The notes beneath the pieces are model-generated. The model was not told where the DNA came from, did no database searches, and worked only from the letters and a program-made list of their open reading frames with translations. 64,000 bases of DNA, from contig CAZMAR010000004.1 of the NCBI GenBank assembly GCA_964564635.1, positions 108,226 to 172,225 of the forward strand. Reading direction: 5' to 3'. Positions 19,238 through 28,285 of this stretch are shown here, piece by piece. Source of the stretch: Tepidaquicella sp964564635. GTDB lineage: Bacteria > Bacteroidota > Ignavibacteria > Tepidaquicellales > Tepidaquicellaceae. A program made the translations under genes and the position numbers. Within the stretch, counting starts at the first letter, position 1; every line of letters begins with the position of its first letter.

Positions 19238-20697
19238 TGAGAGAAGGAAAAAAGATTGGTATTCTTGTCGTTGCTTATAATGCTGTTACTACTCTTACAA
19301 AAGTATTGGAAAGAATACCTGCCCCTATATATAACGAAATAGACGAGATTGCTGTATTTGATGATGCAAGCAAAGATGATACTTATGCGTTATCGGTTGG
19401 ATATAAACAGATAAAAAAACTTGAAAAATTAAATATATATTTAAATGAAAGAAATCTCGGTTATGGTGGTAATCAAAAAAGGGGATTTAAATACTATATA
19501 GATAAAGGTTTTGATGTTGTTGTATTGCTTCACGGTGATGGGCAATATGCTCCTGAGGTACTCGGTGAAATTTATTCGCCTATTGTTGAAGGAAAAGCTG
19601 ATGTTGTGCTTGGTTCAAGGATGATGAAAAGGTATGGCGGAGCGCTCAAAGGAGGTATGCCATTGTACAAGTATATTGGGAATAAAATTTTATCTAAATA
19701 TCAAAATCTCAAATTAAAAACAAAACTAACAGAATTCCACTCTGGTTATCGAGCTTATTCTATCGAGGGGCTTAAAAAGATTAATCTGGATAATTGCACT
19801 GATGATTTCCATTTTGACACGCAGATAATTATTAAGTGTCATCATCATAACTTGCGTATTGTGGAAGTACCAATACCAACTTTTTATGGAAATGAAATCT
19901 GTTATGTAAATGGATTAAGATATGCGCGCGATATCTTCAACACTACTCGAGATTATATTAAAACTATACGAGGATTAAGAAAATCCGAAACTTATTCAGA
20001 ATTTTTTGTCCAGTATCCATTAAAATTATATCCTTTCTCAAGCCATAGTGTTGTGCTTAAAATTCTTAATGCAAGGAGCAATTTAAGAATACTTGATATT
20101 GGATGTGGAATCGGTTTCCTTGCCGGACATATTAGAAATGATAATTTTAAAGTTGGTGTAGACATTTTGGAACCAACTGAGGAAATGAAAAAAAGTTTTA
20201 ACAAGTATTATCAGAAAAATTTAAATGATGGGTTGCCAGAGGAATTAGCTATTGAAGAAAAATTTGATTATGTACTTTTACTTGATGTACTGGATTATCT
20301 TGTTGATTACGAAAAAATTTTGAAGGAAGTGAAACCTCTTGTAAAAAATGGGGGTAAGTTCATTATTTCATTTGCTAATATTGCAAATTTATATGTAAGA
20401 CTTAATCTACTTATAGGCAGATTTCCATATTCTGACAGAGGTATACTTGATAGAGGTCATCTGCATTTCTTTACTTATGGTAGTATAAAAAAGTTAATGA
20501 AGAAGCACAAATTCAGAATTAATAAAATTATCGTAACACCGATTCCTATTATTGAACTTCTTCCAAAACCGTTGAAGAATAATTTAGGAAAAGTCCTGAA
20601 TTTCTTGTTGTATATAAAGACCAGAATTTTTAAAAGATTATTGGGATTTCAATTCATTGTTATTGCAGATACTCTAAAAAATGAACCCAAAAAATAA
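19237..20697 (+). CDS. GT2 glycosyltransferase fused to a SAM-dependent methyltransferase
   Basis: This 486-residue fusion has an N-terminal family-2 glycosyltransferase (~5-235, DPM1/polyprenyl-phosphate type): 'GILVVAYNAVTTL', acidic 'FDDASKDDT', 'LLHGDGQY' and 'LGSRMM'. There is no membrane anchor. From ~270 follows a class I methyltransferase with the SAM-binding loop 'ILDIGCGIGFLAG' at ~286, then 'VLLLDVLDYL' and 'VKPLVKNGGKFIISF'. The fusion suggests that one enzyme sets up a sugar, perhaps lipid-linked, and methylates a related product. It starts inside the stop of the DUF2723 gene (TAATG), and the YfhO-like gene follows after 14 nt. The substrates are unknown. Confidence 0.88.
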   Translation: MREGKKIGILVVAYNAVTTLTKVLERIPAPIYNEIDEIAVFDDASKDDTYALSVGYKQIKKLEKLNIYLNERNLGYGGNQKRGFKYYIDKGFDVVVLLHGDGQYAPEVLGEIYSPIVEGKADVVLGSRMMKRYGGALKGGMPLYKYIGNKILSKYQNLKLKTKLTEFHSGYRAYSIEGLKKINLDNCTDDFHFDTQIIIKCHHHNLRIVEVPIPTFYGNEICYVNGLRYARDIFNTTRDYIKTIRGLRKSETYSEFFVQYPLKLYPFSSHSVVLKILNARSNLRILDIGCGIGFLAGHIRNDNFKVGVDILEPTEEMKKSFNKYYQKNLNDGLPEELAIEEKFDYVLLLDVLDYLVDYEKILKEVKPLVKNGGKFIISFANIANLYVRLNLLIGRFPYSDRGILDRGHLHFFTYGSIKKLMKKHKFRINKIIVTPIPIIELLPKPLKNNLGKVLNFLLYIKTRIFKRLLGFQFIVIADTLKNEPKK

Positions 20698-20711
20698 AAT
20701 AATAGGGGAAT

Positions 20712-23111
20712 ATGGCTAAGGTGAAAAAAATAAAAACAGTAGTCAATAAGAAAAATAATTTATTAGATACAACAAATAGTTTCATCAATAACATCTGGAT
20801 ATGTTTATTGATATTATTTGTATTCTGGATAATTTTTTTCAATAAGTTGTTGACTGGGTCAGCATTTATATTTGATGATTTTTTGCATCAGTATTGGCCT
20901 GGCAAATTTATGTCTGCGGTTTCTTTAAGTAATGGAGTAATTCCGTTCTGGAATCCTTATACTTTTTGCGGGGTCCCTTTCGTAGCAGACATTCAAATTG
21001 CAGTTTTTTATCCATTCAATTTATTGCTAACATTTTTTGTCAGTAATAATTATCTACATGCATTACCTGTTCAGATTACAATTATTTTCCATTATTTACT
21101 TTGTTCAGTCTTTTGTTTCTTTTTAGGAAGATATTTTAAATGGAATAATCTTACATCTGTTCTTTTTGCTATTATGTTTACTTATTGTGGGTATATGATT
21201 GCTCATATGATTCATATGCCTAATGTTGAAGCTGTAAGCTGGTTCCCACTTATGTTCCTTCTCTTTCTACGCTTTATAGATACCAAAAAGTATTATAATG
21301 TCTGGATTGCTACATTTATTACTGCACTTTGTATACTCTGCGGCTATCCGCAGGTTATATTTCTCAATCTTGTATTCATTGGTGTTTATGCTGTAATTTT
21401 ATTTTTCAAATACTTTTTTTCAAAAGATTATTATTCACTTAAACATTTAATTCTTGGTTCAATTATATTTTTCCTTATTCCTTTTGGCATTACTGCTTTT
21501 CAATTATTACCAACTTTTGAGTTTATTAGTTTATCAAACAGAGATAAGTTTGACTATGATTTTGCAAGGGAAGGCTCTATGCATTGGTATGATGTTATTA
21601 CTTTTTTTGTTCCTAAATTTTTTGGGGTGTGGAATTGGAGTGAAATTCCAGGCGATGTGAAATATTGGTCAAATCATCAGGAAGGTAGATGGATGTTTTC
21701 TACTGTCAATTTATTTATTTCCACGCTTGTTGTAATTTTGATTATTCCTGCTATAAGGTTGATGGTAAGGGATAGTGCAAAAAAGTTATTTATATGGTTT
21801 TTACTCGGGTTTTCTATTTTCTCCTTCTTCTTTGCACTTGGAGGGAATTTTTTCCTTCAGAAATTAATGTTTTATACTGTTCCAATGTTTAATAGATATA
21901 GGAATCCTTCTCACATTACATATTTAACTTCGTTTGCACTTACTATTGTAGTTGGCTTTGGTCTGGATGCAATGTTAAAAGATAAAAAGTTATTTCTAAA
22001 GTATTTAAAACCAACTTATTTAATTGTTGCTGTCTCACTATTTGCTTTTTTCTTATTACTCTTCCTTGCAGGCGCATTTACAGTTAAGCAAAGCCAGGTT
22101 CTTCCGGATATGGTTAACAGTTTAAAGGAAATTAATGGTTGGATTAAAAATCAATATTTAATATTCTTTATTTTTTCATCTCTTTTCGCTTTATCTTTTT
22201 ATCTCTTAATCAAAGAGAAAATAAATTTTAATATATTTGCTGGAAGTTTAATTGTTATTTTATGTATTGAAATTTATGTAATCTGGTTCACTCAAAATAA
22301 TGGTACTCAAAATCCTGAAAAAGTTTTTGCTCAAAATTCACAATTGATAGCGGAAATGAAGGAAAAGTTAAAAGATGAAATTTTCAGGATTAATATGCGT
22401 TATGGCGGTAGTATGCTATTCCAGAGGAATCAGGGACAGGTTGATAGAATTCCTTTGATTGAAGGTTATAGTGCATTGTATATTAAAAAGTATATGCCAC
22501 CCCAAAAAACTGAAACAGACAACTCACAATTGCTTGGATTGCTTAATGTTAAATATAAGATTAACATTGATACAACAACAGGAAGATTAAAGCAGAATGA
22601 AAAGCAATTAATTGAAAATCCTTCCTATATGCCTAAAGCGGTTATGTTTTACGATGCAAAATATATAGAGAACGATTCGGATGTTGTTAAATATATGAAA
22701 AGCCCAGAATTTGATTATAGGAGAACAATTGTACTTGAGAAGAAACCGGAAAATGCTATTCTTCCTGAAAATCCTGATACATTAATAAAAGCAGAAATAA
22801 AGACACTTAATTATGACCTAAATGAAATTTCTTTCTATGTTAACACAATTGAGAATGGATATTTGCTTGTAGGTGAAGTGTACTATCCCGCATGGAAAGT
22901 ATATGTAGATGGAATACCAGCAGAAATTTTGAGAGCAGATTATTGTTTACGTGCTGTTTATCTTGAAAAAGGAATTCACACCGTAGAATTTAAATATGAA
23001 TCTGATACATTTGCTAAAGGATTAAAAATCTCCTTTGCATCTATTGGAATTGCTGCAATTGGATTGGTTAGTTCTCTTTTACTTTTAAAAAGGGGGCGTA
23101 TAAGTAAATGA
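20712..23111 (+). CDS. YfhO family membrane protein
   Basis: This 799-residue multipass membrane protein has hydrophobic segments starting at residue ~25 and spread over the first ~550 residues. It carries the YfhO-type acidic loop 'FDDFLHQYWPGKF' and 'IPFWNPYTFCGVPF'. A periplasmic-type domain follows, and it closes with the conserved 'YYPAWKVYVDG' and 'FKYES' near the last membrane helix. YfhO proteins are GT-C-like and linked to glycosylation of lipoteichoic acids or surface polymers in Gram-positives; in FCB bacteria the role is unproven. It sits between two glycosyltransferase genes and overlaps the next ATG by 4 nt (ATGA), supporting a role in the same surface-glycan pathway. Confidence 0.85.
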   Translation: MAKVKKIKTVVNKKNNLLDTTNSFINNIWICLLILFVFWIIFFNKLLTGSAFIFDDFLHQYWPGKFMSAVSLSNGVIPFWNPYTFCGVPFVADIQIAVFYPFNLLLTFFVSNNYLHALPVQITIIFHYLLCSVFCFFLGRYFKWNNLTSVLFAIMFTYCGYMIAHMIHMPNVEAVSWFPLMFLLFLRFIDTKKYYNVWIATFITALCILCGYPQVIFLNLVFIGVYAVILFFKYFFSKDYYSLKHLILGSIIFFLIPFGITAFQLLPTFEFISLSNRDKFDYDFAREGSMHWYDVITFFVPKFFGVWNWSEIPGDVKYWSNHQEGRWMFSTVNLFISTLVVILIIPAIRLMVRDSAKKLFIWFLLGFSIFSFFFALGGNFFLQKLMFYTVPMFNRYRNPSHITYLTSFALTIVVGFGLDAMLKDKKLFLKYLKPTYLIVAVSLFAFFLLLFLAGAFTVKQSQVLPDMVNSLKEINGWIKNQYLIFFIFSSLFALSFYLLIKEKINFNIFAGSLIVILCIEIYVIWFTQNNGTQNPEKVFAQNSQLIAEMKEKLKDEIFRINMRYGGSMLFQRNQGQVDRIPLIEGYSALYIKKYMPPQKTETDNSQLLGLLNVKYKINIDTTTGRLKQNEKQLIENPSYMPKAVMFYDAKYIENDSDVVKYMKSPEFDYRRTIVLEKKPENAILPENPDTLIKAEIKTLNYDLNEISFYVNTIENGYLLVGEVYYPAWKVYVDGIPAEILRADYCLRAVYLEKGIHTVEFKYESDTFAKGLKISFASIGIAAIGLVSSLLLLKRGRISK

Positions 23112-24163
23112 AAGTGTTGATTAACGCGCTTTCTGGTATTGGTGACGCTCTGATGTTCACGCCTGCTCTTAAAATTCTAAAAGAAAGAAAGGTAGATTTA
23201 CAAATTGATTTGCTTGCTATGTTTGAATCGGTAAAGCAAATTTTTATACATAACCCCTATGTTAATGAAGTATTCTTCATTGACTTTTTACATCAACCAA
23301 AAATCAAGTCAATAAAAGAAGTTCTTCAAATTAGGAAAAAACAATATAATTACAGTATAAATGTTTATCCCTCTAATAGGGCAGAATATAATATACTAAA
23401 TTTCTTTCTTTCTTCAGGAAAAAGGATCGGAACAAAATATATTCATTCTCATTTATTCAGGTTTGAGTTTCTAAATAAGTTAAGATATCCAGAGATAAAA
23501 GACCGTCATAATGTTTTGCAAAATATAGATTTAATTAAAGATATTGTTGGAGAAGTGCCTGATGATGAAGTACCTGGAATGGAAATTTTCGTCCCTGAGG
23601 ATAAAAAGCAATCTGGTAAGAAATGGATATCAGAAAAGGTAAAAGATAAATTTCCTATTGGGATTCATGCAGGTTCTGCTATTCTTAAAAATCATATAAA
23701 TAAGCGCTGGGATATTAATAAATACATAGAACTCTGCAAAATATTGATAAAAGAAAAGAATGCTTTTATTCTACTATTCGGAAGTGAGAAAGAATTGAAT
23801 CAAAAGATAAAATCTGAATTAAAAGATGATGCAGAACTTGCATCAACGGGAGATTTTATGGATTCGGTCTCAAGATTAATGTATTGTAAATTATTTATAT
23901 CTAATGATACAGCTTTTTTACATACTTCGGCAGCACTAAAAATTCCTGTGGTTGGAATTTTTGGTTACACTAATTACAAAGAGTTGTTCCCCTGGAAATC
24001 ACCTCACCAAATCGTAAGATTAGAACTTGATTGCAGTCCCTGTTTTTATAATTCTCCAAAACCTGCCGAGTGTAAATGGAAAGGTATTGAAGAATTTAAA
24101 TGTATTAAAAATATCTCCGTTGAAAATGTTTATAATTCAGTAAATATATTATTAAATAATTAA
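23108..24163 (+). CDS. Glycosyltransferase family 9 (heptosyltransferase-like)
   Basis: This 351-residue soluble GT-B enzyme resembles ADP-heptose:LPS heptosyltransferases. 'SGIGDALMFTPALKIL' opens the N-terminal domain. 'PIGIHAGSA' with 'KRWDINKYIELCKIL' and 'ISNDTAFLHTSAALKIPVVG' mark the nucleotide-sugar side. A Cys-containing 'LDCSPCF' loop near 320 is typical of this family. It probably transfers a heptose or related sugar to a lipid-anchored core on the cytoplasmic face. Its ATG overlaps the end of the YfhO-like gene, and the SDR gene follows 12 nt later. Confidence 0.88.
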   Translation: MKVLINALSGIGDALMFTPALKILKERKVDLQIDLLAMFESVKQIFIHNPYVNEVFFIDFLHQPKIKSIKEVLQIRKKQYNYSINVYPSNRAEYNILNFFLSSGKRIGTKYIHSHLFRFEFLNKLRYPEIKDRHNVLQNIDLIKDIVGEVPDDEVPGMEIFVPEDKKQSGKKWISEKVKDKFPIGIHAGSAILKNHINKRWDINKYIELCKILIKEKNAFILLFGSEKELNQKIKSELKDDAELASTGDFMDSVSRLMYCKLFISNDTAFLHTSAALKIPVVGIFGYTNYKELFPWKSPHQIVRLELDCSPCFYNSPKPAECKWKGIEEFKCIKNISVENVYNSVNILLNN

Positions 24164-24175
24164 ACAACTTATATT

Positions 24176-24868
24176 ATGAAGAACGTATTAATAACAGGTG
24201 CCAATAAAGGAATTGGTTTTGAAATTGCAAGACAATTGGGTAATATAGGTTTTGATATTATATTGACTGCAAGAGATGAAACACGAGGAAATGAAGCAGT
24301 AAGAAAATTAATTCAAATGAATATAAATGCAGAATTTGTTCAGATGGATGTTACTAATAACGATAGTATAAATTCTGCTTTCGAAAAAGTATCGAAAATG
24401 TTTGATTCTCTGAATGTGTTGATTAATAATGCTGGTATAAGAACTCAATCTGATAGGGGATTGGATGTGATTCCATACGAGGATATTATGAAAATCATAG
24501 AAACAAACCTCATTGGACCTATTTTGGTAACAAAAAAGTTCATCCCACTTTTAAAAGAAGGTAGCAGGGTAATAAATATTTCAAGTTCACTTGGGACAAT
24601 ATCAAATGGTATGATTAAATACTCTCCTGTTTATAGTATTTCAAAAACCGGTTTAAATGCTGTTACCTGTCAATTCCATTTAATGCTAAATAGTAGAAAT
24701 ATCGCAGTATATTCTATGTGCCCCGGATGGGTGAAAACAGATTTAGGTGGTAGCGGTGCAGATAGAACAGTTGAGCAGGGTGCTGCTACTGCAGTCTGGC
24801 TTGCCACAGAAGCACCATTTGAATTATCAGGAAAGTTTATTAAAGACAATAAGGTTATTCCCTGGTAA
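24176..24868 (+). CDS. Short-chain dehydrogenase/reductase (SDR)
   Basis: This 230-residue classical SDR has the NAD(P)-binding loop 'TGANKGIG' at residues 7-14, 'NNAG' at ~86, the catalytic serine in 'ISSSLG' and YxxxK in 'YSISK'. The layout resembles carbonyl-reductase-like members (CBR1 type), but the substrate cannot be told. It lies 12 nt after the GT9 gene and is the last gene of the glycan operon, so it may act on a sugar or lipid precursor or only share transcription. The C-terminus is compact, without a dimer extension. Confidence 0.88.
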   Translation: MKNVLITGANKGIGFEIARQLGNIGFDIILTARDETRGNEAVRKLIQMNINAEFVQMDVTNNDSINSAFEKVSKMFDSLNVLINNAGIRTQSDRGLDVIPYEDIMKIIETNLIGPILVTKKFIPLLKEGSRVINISSSLGTISNGMIKYSPVYSISKTGLNAVTCQFHLMLNSRNIAVYSMCPGWVKTDLGGSGADRTVEQGAATAVWLATEAPFELSGKFIKDNKVIPW

Positions 24869-24956
24869 ATAAGATTTTTCATTTCAGTAGGATTATAATT
24901 ATTAGTGTAGAAATTTGCAATCCGTATTATTAACTTATTTTAAAGTTATTCTATAT

Positions 24957-25580
24957 ATGAAAAAAATAATTTTAATTTTCATTTTATTGTTTTTTTCATC
25001 ATTAACATTTTCACAGAGCAAAATCATATTTACGATAGATAATCCGACTTCAATAATTAAAAAACCCAAATACGAGTTTATTGATTATGAAATCCCAATG
25101 AAATTAGTTTCTATAATCACGGGTTCTTTTAGCGGATTTAAAATTATGTTTTCTGAAGACCCAAATAAGATCGAGTTCTATGAATTCATAATTATGCTGC
25201 CATTTGACGACAAATTCTTCATTAATAAGAATGATGAAGATAAATGTATTTTAGTCAATGGCATTCTTCCTGTTGAGTTTACCAATGATGACTTTTCACA
25301 GGGAGTGTATGATTATAGAAATGATAAATATATATATCCTATAATTGGATTGCAAAAATACACCAGAATTGAAAATAAATTGAGAATTTCTGATAAGTTA
25401 GAATTTAAAAATTTTTCCCTAAAATTTATAGACTTTTGGTGCGAATCAGGTAAAATTAATGTCAAAGCCGAATTGAATGGTTCAGTATATTTTTCAAGTG
25501 AAGAATACGATGCTCCTTATCATATTAAAGCCACTATAGAAATAATTAATGAGAATTTATTGAAAACTTTTGTTGATTGA
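24957..25580 (+). CDS. Secreted hypothetical protein
   Basis: This protein of about 207 residues begins with a clear signal peptide (Met-Lys-Lys, hydrophobic stretch, 'LTFSQS' cleavage region). I place the start at the ATG at 24957 because it directly precedes the signal peptide; an open frame with TTG at 24915 would add 14 unlikely residues. The mature part is rich in beta-strand-like stretches and aromatic residues, without a recognised domain. It is probably periplasmic or on the surface. It stands alone between the glycan operon and the convergent barrel gene. I do not recognise the family. Confidence 0.65.
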   Translation: MKKIILIFILLFFSSLTFSQSKIIFTIDNPTSIIKKPKYEFIDYEIPMKLVSIITGSFSGFKIMFSEDPNKIEFYEFIIMLPFDDKFFINKNDEDKCILVNGILPVEFTNDDFSQGVYDYRNDKYIYPIIGLQKYTRIENKLRISDKLEFKNFSLKFIDFWCESGKINVKAELNGSVYFSSEEYDAPYHIKATIEIINENLLKTFVD

Positions 25581-25623
25581 TTAAAATCTTAAATTTGTAA
25601 GCCAGTTATTTTAAAAGATAAAA

Positions 25624-27540
25624 TTAGTATTTAAAATCCCACACAATTGAAAATCGTGCTAATGAATTAAATACCCCTCCACGGTCGTCATAAGGATATA
25701 TAGATGTAGAATAATTTAAATGATTTAACAAATTTGCAAATGTGAATGTTATATTTGCAGAACCTATTCTTGCCCCTATATAGAAATCTAAATTTAACAA
25801 ATCTCTTTCATTTATCCGGTTATTATTTATATATTCATACCGATACTGTGAGTAATAAGGGATATTATATTTAGAAGCGAATTTAATCAATAAGCCGGTC
25901 CTGAGATTTAGTCTATTATCAAAGAAGAAATTATGATAGCATAAGTCGGATTTAATGAAAATATCAGGATAATAATCAAAATTAAATTTATCAAAGTTTA
26001 GTTTTGCATCAAAATATTTTGAGGTGTATTCAAATGAGTAATTCCCATTCAGGAAGTCAAGTTTACCAGAATAATCATTTGCAAATTGTTTTACAGTAAT
26101 TTTTATACTTTCAGTACTAAATTTTATACCTGCCTCTATATATGTGCTTTCATCATCTATGTAATATGGTTCATCAAAGAACCCGGTTAAATATTTAAAC
26201 TTGTTAAAATTCAATCCTTGTTTTGTAGAATTAAATCCACCGAAAAATATTAAATTAACATTATCAAACAATAATTTTATTCCGCCTTCTATTCCGTATT
26301 GTAAGTGGAATTTTTTTTCGAAATAATCTTCTCTTATACCTGCAGAAATATAGAAATTATAAAGTTCTATATCTGCTCTTGAGTATGCTGCATAATGATT
26401 AAGATTCAATAAATTTAAATTCAAAGCAGGGTCATATTTTATTGAAGTATCAGGATTGATTTTATTATTGTGGTATAAATCCCAGATAGCATCTCCACCA
26501 ACCAATAAATCAATTTTTGTTTTTTTAGTAATATTAATACCTAATTTCTGTTTTATATTAATTCCGTATCGAATGTATTTGAAAGCATTATAAATGAGGA
26601 TACCGTTTGGATTCTGTGAATTTTCTAAATCGTTATATTCACGTAAAGAATTTAATGTATAAAAATTTAGTTCAGTTAATTTATTTTTATCGTTAAAAAG
26701 ATTAGTTTTAATTTCAAAGTTAAGATAATAATTTAAAATTTTCTCGTAAGATTCAGTGTTAATCACTTTTGCAAGTATATAACTTGAAAGTGTATCATCA
26801 GTTGAGTTATATAGCCCTTCAAATAACCCCCTTTCTATTTTTGCGTAGTTAAAATCAATTTTAAAGTTTAGATTTTGATTTGCAAAATAACTGATTCTGC
26901 TTCTTGCACGCCATATGTTGAGATGATTATTCTGATATCTTCCATCTGATATATTACTTGTGACGCCAAACAAAAAATTTATTTTCTTTGAAAAAGGCAT
27001 TGTAAGATTAACATCCGCACCAAGAGCCCCGAATCTATCCTGTGTATATCTTAATTGTGTGAAAATATAAGGTAGAAAGAAATCCTTCGTTATGATGTTC
27101 AGAGCTTTACCCCTTGTATTCATACCGTAGAGAAAAGACATCACTGAAGATATTTCTTCAATTCTATCTATTTCATTGATAGATATATTCTCTATATCGT
27201 AACCTCCAAATATTATATCGTTTTGCTGTATACCATCTTTAAATATTCCTATTGAACTCTCGTTGTAAGAGTTGTAGTTAATAATATTTCTTCCCCCGTA
27301 TGATAAATAATTTATATTATAACCACTCCTTTCATAGAGCACTTCAGAAAGGTTTCGTCTATCGTTCCAGATAAAATCTTGAACCGATATTGTATCTGAA
27401 TAAAAGCCAATTGATCTTGATGATTTTATTTTGTAAATATCGTATTTTATTACAATGGATGTGTCTTTTGTTTGAGAGTATACCTGTAAGAGTGGAATTA
27501 TTAAAAATAATATTACTTTACACCTGAAAAAGTTCACCAT
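25624..27540 (-). CDS. TonB-dependent-receptor-like outer-membrane protein coupled to phoU
   Basis: This 638-residue protein has a signal peptide (to 'VYSQT'). A plug-like domain follows at ~50-150: 'NLSEVLYERSGYNIN', 'GIFKDGIQQND', 'EIDRIEEISSVMSFLYGMN' and 'NIITKDF', matching the TonB-receptor plug pattern. About 480 residues of amphipathic beta-strands come next, ending with an aromatic '...WDFKY' C-terminus typical of outer-membrane barrels. There is no obvious TonB box or N-terminal carboxypeptidase-like domain. Its ATG overlaps the phoU stop by 1 nt, and pstB lies upstream, so I infer translational coupling to phosphate-control genes. A role in phosphate or phosphorylated-compound uptake is possible but unproven. 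Confidence 0.78.
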   Translation of the reverse strand: MVNFFRCKVILFLIIPLLQVYSQTKDTSIVIKYDIYKIKSSRSIGFYSDTISVQDFIWNDRRNLSEVLYERSGYNINYLSYGGRNIINYNSYNESSIGIFKDGIQQNDIIFGGYDIENISINEIDRIEEISSVMSFLYGMNTRGKALNIITKDFFLPYIFTQLRYTQDRFGALGADVNLTMPFSKKINFLFGVTSNISDGRYQNNHLNIWRARSRISYFANQNLNFKIDFNYAKIERGLFEGLYNSTDDTLSSYILAKVINTESYEKILNYYLNFEIKTNLFNDKNKLTELNFYTLNSLREYNDLENSQNPNGILIYNAFKYIRYGINIKQKLGINITKKTKIDLLVGGDAIWDLYHNNKINPDTSIKYDPALNLNLLNLNHYAAYSRADIELYNFYISAGIREDYFEKKFHLQYGIEGGIKLLFDNVNLIFFGGFNSTKQGLNFNKFKYLTGFFDEPYYIDDESTYIEAGIKFSTESIKITVKQFANDYSGKLDFLNGNYSFEYTSKYFDAKLNFDKFNFDYYPDIFIKSDLCYHNFFFDNRLNLRTGLLIKFASKYNIPYYSQYRYEYINNNRINERDLLNLDFYIGARIGSANITFTFANLLNHLNYSTSIYPYDDRGGVFNSLARFSIVWDFKY

Positions 27541-28235
27541 TATAATGTGTTTTCTTCTGTCTCACTCTGTTCAGTATCGGATGGTCTTTTGTGTTTTACA
27601 ATTTTTGCTTCAGATAAAAAAATTATCTCTTCGGCTATATTTGTGCAGTGGTCTGATAATCTCTCAAGATTTGATGAAATTAGAATTGCATATAAACCTG
27701 CTCTTGTAAATTTAATATCAGATTTGATTTTATTTTCTATTAAATCAAATATCTCCCAATTTAGACTGTCAATTATTGAGTCAAATGATATTACTTTATA
27801 TGCAAGCTGTGTATCATTATTTATTAATGAGTCTAAAGTATTTTTTAATGTAGTTTTTGCATTATCAGCAAGTCTATCAATCTTTATATCCCTTAAGAAT
27901 TCAATATAATCGCTTAATTGTTCTGTTTTTTCTGCTATGTTTACTGCGATATCTCCAATTCTTTCAAAATTTGTGTTTAAACTTAAAGCACTCATAATCA
28001 TTCTTAAATCGACCGCAACTGGTTGAGTGAGTGCAAATATTCTCTGACATATCTTATCTATTTTTACATCATATTTATCTACCTTTTTATCTTTTTCAAT
28101 TACTTCTTTTGCAAGTTCAACATTATTCTCAAATAACGATTTTAATGCAAGGTGTATCTGCTCTTCAACAAGGCTACCCATTTTATATAATTTCTTTTTC
28201 AGCTTATCATATTCTTCTTCTAAGTAGTGATACAT
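27540..28235 (-). CDS. phoU: Phosphate transport system regulator PhoU
   Basis: This 231-residue all-helical protein has the PhoU repeats: 'VEEQIHLALKSLFENNVELAKEVIEKDKKVD' in the first three-helix bundle with 'RMIMSALSLNTNFERIGDIAVNIAE', and the second copy with 'AILISSNLERLSDHCTNIAEEIIFL'. The E(R/C)xxDxxxN metal-binding pattern is present in both halves. PhoU restrains phosphate uptake and signals sufficiency to the Pst transporter and sensor kinase. It lies 50 nt after pstB on the same strand. The usual pstS, pstC and pstA are absent from this window. Confidence 0.93.
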   Translation of the reverse strand: MYHYLEEEYDKLKKKLYKMGSLVEEQIHLALKSLFENNVELAKEVIEKDKKVDKYDVKIDKICQRIFALTQPVAVDLRMIMSALSLNTNFERIGDIAVNIAEKTEQLSDYIEFLRDIKIDRLADNAKTTLKNTLDSLINNDTQLAYKVISFDSIIDSLNWEIFDLIENKIKSDIKFTRAGLYAILISSNLERLSDHCTNIAEEIIFLSEAKIVKHKRPSDTEQSETEENTL

Positions 28236-28285
28236 TTTTTTATTTTTAAGTTAACATTTCTAAATAAGAATTTAAATTTAATTTT

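Noticed and set aside
24915..24956. Upstream TTG as start of the small secreted protein
   Set aside because: It would put 14 residues in front of a clear signal peptide; the ATG at 24957 is the natural start.
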